Assembly (NCBI RefSeq): GCF_037975245.1
Contig: NC_092570.1
Span: forward strand, 12,689,001 to 12,749,000
Reading direction: 5' to 3'
DNA from: Apostichopus japonicus
Lineage: Eukaryota; Echinodermata; Holothuroidea; Aspidochirotida; Stichopodidae
Length of the DNA stretch: 60,000 bases
The notes under the pieces are model-generated. The model saw only the letters and a program-made list of their open reading frames with translations. It searched no databases and had not been told where the DNA came from. Below, piece after piece: positions 38,237 to 48,925 of the stretch (position 1 is the stretch's first letter; each line of letters begins with the position of its first letter). A program made the position numbers and the translations under genes.

Positions 38237-38401
38237 AGTGGAATCTCCACCAGCCCAGGTTTGGGTCAATTTGACTAAGGATCTGAGTCATTTGACGTCT
38301 GACCCAGAACTGGGTTATTTTGACCCATATGCTACTTTGACCCATATGCTACCTTGACCCAGCTTTTGACCCAGTGGTTAGTGGGATCTCCACCAGCCCA
38401 G
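38237..38401. repeat. Subterminal direct repeat of the 7.5-kb transposon
   Basis: The phrase agtggaatctccaccagccc (about 38,237) recurs as agtgggatctccaccagccc (about 38,379), separated by several gaccca words, including tttgacccatatgctac in tandem. Such subterminal repeats usually serve as transposase binding sites in CACTA-type elements; that function is inferred. Confidence 0.7.
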
Positions 38402-39823
38402 GAGATTGGGTCAAACAAATTGACCACATCAATGTGTCAAAGCTGAATTTACATTTGCAGTTGCAGGAAGTCTATAAAAGAAATGACATAAGACTTCAAT
38501 TCATAAAGATAAATTTATTCAAATCACAAAGTGGTGTTACAATGAAAGCATGCAATATCTTCTATTTCACAGATAATTATCGATAATCGTTTTGTTTTAT
38601 TCCAACTAGAACATCATTGTAACAGTAAAAATCAGAGTAATGTGATACCCATAAAACTAAACAAATAATGAACACATGAACATAGGCTAAGGCTACTGCA
38701 CCAATTGAGAATCATTGGAAACTAAGCAATGTTCCTTAAAATCCTGACATACTTAACTAAAACAACTGATCATTTATTCATGTGCGCAAACTTTAGTTCA
38801 CTGAAGAATATGGTCTGTACTACTTGAAGGACTTTAATTGTTGATCTCACAGCTAGGTTTGCTGCAGTGTTTGTAATATTAAGTTAATCAAGACTAAGAG
38901 CATGCACTCACTCTCTTCTTGAATCCTTAGTCACTGAAGTAATTTGATTATTAGCTAGCATTTCTAATTGTTTTTAAAAGAATATAAATAAACAACATTC
39001 CATAGTTATCAATTGTATAAAATATAAGCTATACAAAGAAGACATGTAGTTTTAATTGTGACCCAGTACATCAATGGTGGCTGTAAGAAATCAAATATTT
39101 TGGGAAGCTCAATGTCTGGTGGGGGCTTTGTCATGGCCAAAAGTCAAGACATGTATCAAACATGTTTTGCAGTGGGATGAAGGGGCAAGACAGCCCCTAT
39201 GGCCAGCTGCCACTTAATAAAAACATGCAAGCATATCCACAAAGGTGATAATTTCCTCAGTAGTCCTTGCACCAAAACAGCATTAGATTTGAATGAGGCA
39301 AAGCTTGTTTATAACATACAGTACAAGACTTATAACCACTGAAAATTCATTATCAATAAATGGAAACACAGTGAATGAACATGATCACCCAATATTTTTG
39401 CACCACCAATATGTTACATGATGTATTCAAATTTCAGTTGCTCAGGCAAAAAATGTACATCAGTCATGCTTTTGGCTAGTTGTGCATGTATGATGTATTG
39501 TTGGAACACTAGTTTTGCACCACTGCTTGTGAGGCAGTTCTGCTTCTTTAGTCCCTCTAAACTTAACAATAACAAATACCAAATGAAACTTAAACCTTGT
39601 TCAAGGTAATATAACATGCAAACATAAATAGCAAACAACTTTGCCACATCATGTAAATAAAACAAAAACTCATGTAATCATCCCATCATGTTGATGGCCA
39701 TCAACTAATTGTTGCACTAATGTTGCACTGCCCAAGGTTTACAGGAAATATGTTCATATCCCTTATATGTGTTTTGAGACAATTATATAGTATTAGGTTA
39801 CAATGTTTATAAAACCAAAGAAA

Positions 39824-40168
39824 TCATAACACTACTTTTGACAATGTTGTTAACAAACCTTTTTTCTCTGACTGACTACTTAAAGAAGCACGTAGGCTTC
39901 TTACTGAAGGGGAGGTCAAAACCTTTCCTTTCCCTTCACTAAGCTTAAAGAGGAATTTCTGTATGAATTCCCAGGTTGTTTGACACTGGCAGGGGTAGGC
40001 TATGTCAAACACGTAAAATGATTTGAAACAAATATCAAAAGCTGAAATCAATCTAACCCCTTCGTTGATCACAAATGACTGAGTCTGATTCCTCTTATCA
40101 CCAAATGCAAGGACAAATGGCTGCTTCCGAGTTCCATCTTCAATGAATTGAGGAAGATTGGTCCCAAC
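39824..40168 (-). CDS. SAMD3-like gene in transposon, last exon
   Basis: On the minus strand it follows the acceptor ctttcttccaaag in phase 0 and encodes 114 residues plus stop. The segment around KQPFVLAFGDKRNQ, ISAFDICFKSFYVFDIAYP and TTWEFIQKFL resembles the conserved C-terminal region of SAM-domain (SAMD3-like) proteins that are abundant in fish and invertebrates. It joins in phase to the exon at 40,638. Function is unknown. The family assignment is from memory of motif shape and is tentative. Confidence 0.55.
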   Translation of the reverse strand, partial: VGTNLPQFIEDGTRKQPFVLAFGDKRNQTQSFVINEGVRLISAFDICFKSFYVFDIAYPCQCQTTWEFIQKFLFKLSEGKGKVLTSPSVRSLRASLSSQSEKKGLLTTLSKVVL

Positions 40169-40637
40169 CTTTGGAAGAAAGAAAAGGAAATTGCTTCTTT
40201 CAATGCACACTTAATTCTTTTGTCACTAATTAAGGGCTACCAACATACTGAGTTTGAAGTTCAAAATGACTTAAACTCCTTAAAATATTGTGTTCAGTTA
40301 CAAGGTTTTCAGACCATTACCTCTGTTGACCTCATATAACCTTGGACCTCCATGGAAAAACGGAGGGATCATCTACTCACAAAGGGCTACGAACATACTA
40401 AGTTTAAGGTTCAAGCAACTTAACTTGACACCTGACTGTTATAAGTGAAAAAATCATTATGACATTTCATGCGATTTTATTACATACCTGTAGGAATGAC
40501 TGGGGCTGTAGGAGTATCAGTTACTTAGCCTACACTTAAAGAAATTGACCCACATCCCTTACTAAGTAAATTGTATGTAGACTGTTCAAGATAATGGTAT
40601 TAGTACCTTTGGGATCTGTTTTTTAATTGCAGTTTAC

Positions 40638-40766
40638 AGGTGTAGGCTTCTTTACTTCTTTCGGTGTTGCTTCTTGTTTCTCAACATCGTTTTCGGACAT
40701 GCGCAATCTTTCCTCAAGATAGCCTGTAGCAGGGTGTTTCCCATGGGCTTTTGTGTACCATGCTTC
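40638..40766 (-). CDS. SAMD3-like gene in transposon, internal exon
   Basis: 43 codons, phase 0 at both ends, between an acceptor (ggactatag) and a weak donor (gtaaac). It contains EAWYTKAHGKHPATGYLEER and an acidic/basic linker. The short gap in the family's middle region suggests that one or more exons are missing, skipped or unrecognised here. Confidence 0.5.
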
Positions 40767-40872
40767 CTATAGTCCACAGATAAAAACAGGACATATATAG
40801 TTAACTTTGTTCAATTACACAGACTATAGTCTTGGCAAAGACTGTTTGTTGGAGTATATCGTATGTTACTGC

Positions 40873-41187
40873 AGTGGCATAACCAGTGGGGCAACCCCCC
40901 TCCCCCCCCCCCCCACGAGATTAATTGTTAACTACTAGTGGTCTCAAAACATTTGGGTAAATATTTAAAAAAAAAATTATATGAATTTGTACCAAAGTGA
41001 CATACAAATAACTTAGTAAGATAGAAATGATGCACCATTTTGCATCTCGTCCACCCCTCAAATACAAAAATTTCATCCCCTCCCCTTACACCCCTTTCCC
41101 ATATCTTGTCCCCTCTCCCCTTGCCCAGATTCCTTGCTACCCTTCAGCTCCCCCCTCTCCCACCAAAAAGTCTGATTATGCTACTGT
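40873..41187. mobile_element. Short MITE-like element with C/G-rich body
   Basis: The left edge cagtggcataaccagt and right edge ctgattatgctactg are imperfect inverted copies. The body has a long C run and C-rich text (ctcccccctctcccacc). Similar 'agtggcgg...' edges next to G/C runs are seen at 59,420 and 59,798, suggesting a dispersed family. No target duplication was resolved. Confidence 0.5.
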
Positions 41188-41534
41188 TTTAGTACAATTA
41201 ATAGCACAATGTTAACTCTCCAGTAAGAGCTTGTTTAGAGCACAGTATAACAAAGTTTCCGATGAAAGCTCCTGCAATCAGATTAAAATAAGAAAACTCA
41301 GTTTAAATTTACATTTTTTTAGATTTTGAGAGAATGTGTGAAATCTGGGGGTTGCTGGATTGTTGTTAAAAAATATATGGAGTTCAAATTCCAAAGGGGC
41401 ACTTTTCAATATCAAAGGAGGCACTTTTCAATTTGTTTGCAAAAGTGGGGGTGCATGACCAAGTGCTCCCACCCCCAGCTCCTTTAACCATGAAGATGAT
41501 CATATTCTTAGACTTCATTCTCTTGAGTACTTAC

Positions 41535-41681
41535 AAATTTGTTAGAACTTGGGCCTCTGCTTTTAGCAAGGGAGAGGTCGGCATCGTCAATATCACTCTC
41601 ACTGGTACCGGAAGTTGATAAAATGATAGTGCTTGGTAATGAATCTGATGAGCTAGCATTGCTTGAGTCTTCTTGGTTCTC
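41535..41681 (-). CDS. SAMD3-like gene in transposon, Ser/Asp-rich exon
   Basis: 49 codons, phase 0 at both ends, between the acceptor attgtgtag and a consensus donor (gtaagtactc). It encodes a low-complexity acidic/serine linker beginning ENQEDSSNASSSDS, as commonly follows the SAM domain in this family. No stop codon interrupts it. Confidence 0.55.
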
Positions 41682-41903
41682 CTACACAATTAACAACAAG
41701 AACATTGACATCTTGATTGCAAGTGTTTCATTTTGTCACATGCATTCCTTTAAGAGAAACATCATATGGTCATGCAAGCCTGTACTTCACTGGAATGTAG
41801 TAGTTCTAAAGTTTTGGCACATGGAACACTGCAATGCCATGTTGTGGTTTTATTGTCTTTTGGTGTCTTTAAATTAATTATCAGCAAAGAGATTACATAG
41901 TAC

Positions 41904-42022
41904 CTGCATTTTGAATATGTTGAAATGCTGCAGGAATTTCAGCCGGATGCCAACTTTTGGTATTACATCTTTCACAGAATGTTTGTCTAATAATCTAAAG
42001 CTGTCCTCATCTCTGGCATTTT
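41904..42022 (-). CDS. SAMD3-like gene in transposon, SAM-domain exon
   Basis: 119 bases from the acceptor ttatttccatag to the donor gtacta, ending in phase 0. The translation DSFRLLDKHSVKDVIPKVGI followed by RLKFLQHFNIF matches the C-terminal half of a SAM domain (the 'L.D..IK.LIPKIGPRLKF' pattern). The upstream exon with the first half of the domain and the start codon was not found; a LINE now lies upstream, at 42,397-43,352. Confidence 0.6.
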
Positions 42023-42395
42023 CTATGGAAATAAAAAAATTATTATAATAGTTTTTTTTAGTTTTTCAATTTTAAATGCTCAAATCATACTAGTAAGCAA
42101 GGGGAAATACAGATAATAATTAAACTTGTAAATAGCATATTGATTGTTATATATGGGTTGACAACTCCATGTCAAAATAGAAGCTGACAGATTTTGCTGA
42201 AACTGCATCAGAAGAATCTACTGTGTTCACAATAAACACACTCAGTATAACTTAGCCTTATCAGCTTAAATACTTAAGGGTAATAAAAAATAAGCAAAAA
42301 AACCTAAACATATTCTCATATCCACCCATATCCTACTTGCAGCATATTTTTTTTGTAGGTTGTGCATAATAAATTGAAATAGGAGCATACCGTAC

Positions 42396-42396
<1 letters not shown>

Positions 42397-42427
<31 letters not shown>

Positions 42428-43352
42428 TTATTTTGTAAAGCGTAAAATCCACAAAAGTGCTCTAAAACGCTATGTAACAGCAAATAAGAAATATAAAAAT
42501 ATGACACAAAATATGTAGTAAAAAATGCAGAATTAAATACAATATAAATGAGTATGAAAAATAAAAAAAAAACATGCACGTTTGAGTATTGCACATGAAA
42601 GAAATTTAAATACATAGTTTAAAAATTGCAGTAATGCTGTCTAAAAAGGAAAGTTTTCAGCTTTGATTTAAAGGTCGTAAGAGTAGGAACAGTTTTCAGT
42701 TCAGCTGGCAGCTCATTCCAGAGGCGTGGCCCAGCCACGCAAAAAGCTCTGTTCCCATAGCTGTTTGTTTTGGTGATCGGAACCTCCAGACGACTATGAC
42801 CAGTAGAACGTAGGGCTCTTGTTGGCTGATAAAGACGGATCAGATCTTGCAGGTATGGAGGTGCCATGTTGTTCTGGCACTTGAACACAAGAAGAAGGAC
42901 TTTGAACCTAACCCGCTGTGATACTGGCAGCCAATGAAGTTCATGCAATATTGGGGTAATATGATTAGATGTTCTTGTTAGTGTAACGATCCTTGCTGCT
43001 ATGTTTTGGAGCCTTTGCAGTCGTTTTATTTGTTTAACTGGTAGTCCACAGAAAAGTGCATTGCAGTAATCCAGTTTAGATGTTATGAAAGCATGGATTA
43101 ACTGCTCTGTGGCTTCTCTGGTGAGGTATTTTCGTATTCTTCCGATGTTGTAGAGATGGTACTGAGCAGACCGACACACAGATGTTATATGGTCTTCCAT
43201 AGAGGCATGTTTGTCCATTATGACACCGATGCTCTTTGCCATATCACTAGGCTCCACCTGATGGTCACCAATAATGATGCTTGGACACTCTATCTTCCTG
43301 GCCAGATGCTTTGATGATATTAGAAGCACCTCAGTCTTTGAGTCATTCATTA
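42397..43352 (-). mobile_element. 5'-truncated CR1/L2-like LINE fragment
   Basis: A minus-strand open frame of 243 codons (43,350-42,619) matches the C-terminal part of non-LTR retrotransposon reverse transcriptases: LIHAFITSKLDYCNALFCGL, IKRLQRLQNIAARIV, ITPILHELHWLPV, RFKVLLLVFKCQNNMAPPYL, and AGPRLWNELPAEL. It is uninterrupted. About 220 bp of 3' UTR ends in an (ATT)n tail (TAA run at 42,398-42,427 on +), as is usual for CR1/L2 elements. The catalytic YADD core and endonuclease are missing. It is nested inside the 7.5-kb transposon. Confidence 0.85.
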
Positions 43353-44771
43353 AACGTTAGGGCCTAGCGTAAGACTAACCTAGCGTAAGACTAACTTCAT
43401 CCTCAAACATGAAGAACCTCAAGTATCCTGTGCCAGGCACTGGGAAAAAACATCAGTCACAATAGGCTTCAGGCTAATACAACTATCAACAGAAACCAAC
43501 AGAGTTTGACATGGTACAGACACTATTACTGTTTTAGGCATAAGCGTAGTTTCTCTGTGAAATGAGCATGCCGTGGATCAGTAAATTGTATTATAGGCTA
43601 GCAAATGAAAGAGCTGTAAAATATTTTTTTAAAGCACCTGTATATTCGCTAGCAATTTATTATATCCTTAACCGTCCTATGTTCCTGCCCGTCCTATATT
43701 TGCGCACATGTACAAATCATACCATTATCACTGTAAGGCTGGTTAGCCTAAGCAAAAATGTTCAAAATCCACAGGGAAGGTAAATTTATCAAGAGTGCCA
43801 CCATTTTTCCACACTGTTGGTATGGAAATGCGCAAAACTATAGGACGGTTTATAATTCAGTAATAGTGCTGCATTTATTTTGGCCATAATTCCAGTATTT
43901 TCAGCAAACAATGAATCAATAATACATCAATAGAAAGAAAACAAGATAGAGGTTCTTTTGGCATTGTCACTTTGTGGGTTAATGGTATATTCAAAGAAAT
44001 ATGTCAGCTTGGCATATTAAGTGCACCAAAGTTGGGTTGTACCATGCTACTACTAGCCTAGGCTATCTTCACATAAACTAGCTATGTCTACATAATTAAC
44101 TTACCTCTGTTGAAACTGTAGTAGCCTATACCAAAAGAATATTTGCCTAGATGCTAGTTGATACGTCAATATGATATAATATACAGTTCTGAAGTTGTTA
44201 CAAAATGACCTAGCTAAGGCCTATGTTAGTTTGTAACCTAACTTAGTTTCAAACTTACTGGTAGGGCCTATAGGCTATATCCTAACTTAGCCTGGGGCCT
44301 ACGTACATAGTTTGACTTGAAATGTAAGTTTGACCATATCACTGACACAGCCATTGGAGACCATGCAACTTCATTTTTAGTAATGAAGTCTTACCTTTAT
44401 ATTTGATAGGCAATATAAGTCATAACGTTATTTAGAGCATTTAATTTGGCCTATGCTTCATTAAAGACCAAACGTTACTAGTCGCTCGGACTAAAATTAT
44501 AGTCTCTAGCGTTATAAGTTAAACTTACGTAGCCTAGTGAGGGTTAGCTTCATCAAAGACTGTAAGTTAATCTTACGTAGTGAGGTTAGGCCTATGCTTC
44601 ATCAAAGACCAAACGTTAGGCCTAACATTACAGCTACGTATCTCTATTGGTATCCCTATCACTGTATCAAGGTAATTATGGGCTTGTCTGAACCACGGCG
44701 CTCGCAGCACAAATTACATGTAACTTAGGCCTAGCCTCTCATATCTACAATGGCATATAGCATGGTCACTT

Positions 44772-45220
44772 CGAAGTTCGGACACCTAAGCCTTAAAACA
44801 CCCCAAAACTAAATCTTCTGGTATAAATCACCGGAAAATATACTTCACATGGTGGGAGAATTGTGTTATAGTACGATACACGGCCAAACTTTCTTTCCTG
44901 AAAACTGTTTTCACGTTGTATTCCAAGAAGATTCTTCGTGATTGTGGAACCGGTATTTCTTTGCTAGAGTATTGCTAAGTTCGGACACGCAACCCACAGT
45001 GTGGCGCTGGTAATAAAATTGGTGGCGCAGTTGCTTTTTCAGTAATTATAACAGACTTCATAGATCTCGGTCATTTTATTGACTAATATGTAAGTAATTT
45101 CTTGCACACGGGCCATTTTGGAGAGAAAATAACTGTAGCTTCGTAATTTTTGGTGAAATTTGGCTCTTCCTGTAAGTTGTCATGGTAAAATCGTGTATTT
45201 CTTAGGGTGTCCGAACTTCG
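44772..45220. mobile_element. MITE-like element with 'gaagttcggacac' inverted ends
   Basis: The left end cgaagttcggacacctaag (44,772-44,790) pairs with the right end cttagggtgtccgaacttcg (45,201-45,220). A third copy of the motif (ctaagttcggacacgca) lies at about 44,974, and another inverted partial (ccgaacttcg) at 45,229. There is no coding capacity. It is nested in the 7.5-kb transposon. Confidence 0.75.
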
Positions 45221-47084
45221 CAGTATGCCGAACTTCGCACTACTGACTATATAATATAGTATGTAACTTATTAACGTTGCGAACGCGTGTGGACTGAACT
45301 AGTCAGCATACTTTGGCGTATATATACCTTTAAATATTGGTATTAACATTGGTAAACCCCAATCATCAAGGATCGAACTAACAAACGTGTCCATTTTCAG
45401 AGCCCATCAACGGTTTGATTCGACAAAGACTGCCTTCTTGGTCCTGAATTTACGTATGGTTTGTAGATTTGTGTGACGGTGTTCAGCTGTAGTCTGCGAA
45501 AGGCGGCATGCAAAAACGCTGATAGTGGTCACATGACATAACTTATCCAATGAGAAAAGTCTTTGAGACTGACCGTGTGCAAAAAGTCAAACTTTCATCC
45601 AGCTATTTCACAATTTCAAACAATCTTGCGTAATAACTCAACCAATACGACCCATGTCTGGGTACAGCATGGCTGACTCAGCAGATGGGTCACACAAAAT
45701 GACCTAGGTGTGTTTACAGTGTAGGTTTGCAAATGTGATTGCTTACAATTTCTTTCTTGTCTGGACAATTTTTTTCCCCGAATTAGGTACATAAAACATT
45801 ACTAATGTGTTAAAAATATTTGTTGTAGTTTATACTGCAGAAAGGTTAATATTTAATACTACACAATGAATCATTAAAACCCGAAGAGGAGGTTACTTCT
45901 TGGAAATTAACCATAAAAAAGATAATATAAAGTTTTTATTTTGATACTTTTGCGTGTTGACAAACATTACACCTAGGATGCTTATAACATTATGAGGTAT
46001 ACTTGCTATTTTGGTGTTTATGTAGGCCTACGCGTATGCAGTCTCACAGATGAAACAGACCTAAGATGTTGAACACTAAACATTCGAAACTAACCTTTCC
46101 TAATAACACAAAATTCCCTAGTATATATGAAGTTTACTCTATACATTAGAAGTAAGATAATAATATATATATAAATCAGACCTTTAGGCGACATTTTATC
46201 TGAAAATTAAGGCACTTACAGACACATTTGACCGAGGCAACCTATAACATGTCTTTTCATTTGGAACGATATAGTTAAATTCTGCAAATATTGTAAGAAG
46301 TGGATTAAAGGGTGAACGGAAAATGTTTGTTTCTATTATCGTTCATTAAAATTAATTAAAATCTCAGTAAAATAGGATGCATTGAAGATAGTTACTCTGA
46401 TATTGAATATATTCGCGTACGGTAAATACAGCACTTAGGGATATATTGTGATATCGGCATATTCCACATAAGTGGATGTGTGTATTGTTATTATAAAATC
46501 ACCCTTTTAAACATATATGTACTACCCAAGGAAGAATTAAATAGCTCCTTTAAGAAAACAATCAAGAAATTGCCGATATATTGCCGATAATCCACTGTAC
46601 GCTACCTTTATTTTACCGATGAGTAGCCGGCCCTCTACAGCATAACGTTATGTTACGTAAACTTCGATCGTATGGGTACGTATCTAGCCTATAGTAGACA
46701 TAACTCAAACAGTGATAGGTACAGTATAGATTGAATAAATCCAACTCCGGAATTTCTAAGAGTCAAACGGCGCGGTTTGAACGGTAAGTTACACAAATGT
46801 GTAGTTCATTACATGGCAACAATGGTCTAGGCTAATTAATTTCGAAGCACAAACTGCTCTTGGGTAGGCTAGTATGTATAGCTATGCCCTAAGTACGTTA
46901 GGCTAGGCTCATTAGACTATTTTTGGGGAGTAATAATGTTTTAAGCCTGTATGTCTTACGCCTTGAGAAAATGATGTTTTTTGTCTTATTTGGATTAACC
47001 TACATTGACCAAGTATTACATTAATTTTTCACACAATGTAATGCTCTTTGCAGACAATTCGCGTTTTCAGCTTGTGTATTTCAG

Positions 47085-47155
47085 GACCTCGGGGAGATTA
47101 GCTTTACGCTAACCGGGTTTTCCCTCTAATGTTAATAAAGAAATAAATAAATAAA
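47085..47155 (+). mobile_element. Retroposon-tail-like sequence in block 2
   Basis: Homologous to the stretch at 29,855 in block 1, with a different A-rich tail (aataaagaaataaataaata). Confidence 0.4.
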
Positions 47156-47875
47156 CGATACGAATTCCTGCAAGAGCGATAGGTTTGCACTGACGTAAAC
47201 GGCAGCCTGTGTAATGTTTTCAGTGTGTACACTACAAGATTAAATATGTGGGACTACCGCAAAACTATCAAAAGTATTATCTAGGATTTACCAACATGAA
47301 AGGATTTGTATATCATATAAGCACTTTGAAATACCATAAATGCAACAAAATATTTTGTTTAATGAAAAATTGATAAAGTAAACTGTTTTTTATTAGTAAA
47401 GGCTTATCTGTAGAATCGCGTTCCAGTTGATGCACTCATCTAGCTCCTCCCATCCCCTACCCCTTTCGGGTAAACATGCCGTAGCCTCCAAAGGTTGAGG
47501 TTAATACAACTTGAAATTCCTATATATGCTATGCTCAATGACCCCAAAAATACTAAAGGATGCATGGTTCATTGCATATTTCAGATACGACAAAGGAATA
47601 AAGCTATTGTTTAAACAGTGACCTGAAAAGAAATTTCATTCTAAAATCTTTCAGATTCATTCAGCCTTTTTTGCCGAACGTATAAACGTTAGGGGAAGTC
47701 AAAACAGTTCTGCGTGGACCTGTTGAAACGGGAACAGCTTCACTTCTTCCTTGTGGCGTTGAGCAGAACCACCGCACATGGGTACAGTATTTGTCAGTTT
47801 CAAGTGAATGGGAAACTATTGCAAACTAACCATCGATTTGTGTTTTTCATGCAGCCTGACGTCAAAGTTTCGCGC

Positions 47876-48925
47876 ATGGATGTCACTGTGCTTGTATTAG
47901 TTTCATGTTATTTTATAGCCGTATTTACTACAGCAGAGTGCGTTGTTTTCGAAATAAACGACTATGACTTAAACAGAGTCGTATTCGTTTATGAAACAAA
48001 TATCGTGATGACATGTTCTGCTCCTGAGTTTAATGATCCTCAATTTGTAATCAACCATCAATCAAACATAATCATCGACGGTCAAGACAATTTCAGGATA
48101 ACTACGTTGAATAAGTCTATAGAGGTGAGGATTACACAAGTACAGGCATCCCACGGTGGAATATACCAGTGTTTGGTGACTGGTGATGGCTCTATGACTT
48201 TGACAAGCCTGACAATGGATGTCCAACCACCGGCTAGCACCATCTGTCCACAAAGCAGTGAAACATTAAATGTGAATGAAGGTGAAAGCTTGACTTTATT
48301 TTGTTACTTTCTGTGGAGTCTCCCTGTAGGTTTATTCACACCATATGATTACATATGGCAAGAAAAGAGTGAACCTAATCCAGTTCCTTTAAATAATTCT
48401 ACAGTTACTCAAAGTTCAAGTTTTATTAAAGGTATAGTAATAGCTGTTGTTGGTCCATTCACTGCTGATGACGATAACACAGTAAACGAGTGTTCACACT
48501 TCATGCTGAGCATTAGTGGAGCAGTACCATGTTCTGCTGGACCCGTTACTGTAACGCCAAGGCCAACTGACCCTAGATCTCAAACTCCAACCCAGCAACC
48601 AGTGACCGTTCCAGCAACATTAACACCGAAAAGATTATCAACAAAAGCATCGCCTCCTTCTACTACAACTACCTTTCAGAAGACATTAAATGTATCCATC
48701 GGACCTGAGAAAAATACACCAACAGCTACATCAACACCATCCTCGGTACAGAAAGATATTACTGAAGAACCAATGAATAACTCTACTAAGACACCAGCAG
48801 TGAACAATAATACAATTGTTATCATTCTTTTATCTATTGTTGTGATAATACCATGGGCGGCGATCCGTATTTCCGAGTGGAGGGGATATGACCTTGTTGA
48901 CTATCTAAGCGTAGCGCCACCATGA
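47876..48925 (+). CDS. Two-Ig-domain receptor, copy 2, disrupted in the membrane helix
   Basis: 349 codons from the conserved MDVT start. Signal peptide, two Ig-like domains and the stalk are intact and close to copies 1 and 3, with divergent residues at the start of domain 2 (PPASTICPQ) and a WSLPVGLFTPYDY segment. The native sequence ends at residue 325 in the middle of the membrane helix (IVIILLSIVVII); an inserted transposon then supplies 24 foreign residues and a stop. The predicted product keeps only about half of the hydrophobic span and no signalling tail, so it may be secreted or unstable. An in-frame upstream Met (47,714) is not conserved in the other copies and is not preferred. 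Confidence 0.8.
   Translation: MDVTVLVLVSCYFIAVFTTAECVVFEINDYDLNRVVFVYETNIVMTCSAPEFNDPQFVINHQSNIIIDGQDNFRITTLNKSIEVRITQVQASHGGIYQCLVTGDGSMTLTSLTMDVQPPASTICPQSSETLNVNEGESLTLFCYFLWSLPVGLFTPYDYIWQEKSEPNPVPLNNSTVTQSSSFIKGIVIAVVGPFTADDDNTVNECSHFMLSISGAVPCSAGPVTVTPRPTDPRSQTPTQQPVTVPATLTPKRLSTKASPPSTTTTFQKTLNVSIGPEKNTPTATSTPSSVQKDITEEPMNNSTKTPAVNNNTIVIILLSIVVIIPWAAIRISEWRGYDLVDYLSVAPP

Larger units (their letters stand above)
38185..45721. mobile_element. 7.54-kb DNA transposon with CACTG ends and TA target duplication
   Basis: The left end cactgtaaaaacac followed by ttgggtcatttt matches the inverted right end cactgtaaacacac followed by ctaggtcatttt. Blocks 1 and 3 hold the empty site (tagttaggtttgcaaatg at about 28,479 and 53,859), so the ends are certain and the duplicated target is TA (38,183-38,184 and 45,722-45,723). 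Subterminal GACCCA/TGGGTC words are clustered at 38,205-38,410 and 45,650-45,710, in the manner of CACTA (EnSpm) elements. CACTG ends with TA also recall Mirage or Tc1/mariner, so the superfamily is open. No transposase is recognised. Cargo: a SAM-domain gene fragment on the minus strand, a LINE fragment and small MITE-like elements. Confidence 0.88.

Noticed and set aside
42619-43350. 243-codon frame as a host gene
   Set aside because: The motifs are those of LINE reverse transcriptase C-termini, and the sequence ends in an (ATT)n tail.
47714-47875. Upstream in-frame start for Ig-receptor copy 2
   Set aside because: The extension is not in frame in copies 1 and 3, and the shared MDV start directly precedes a good signal peptide.
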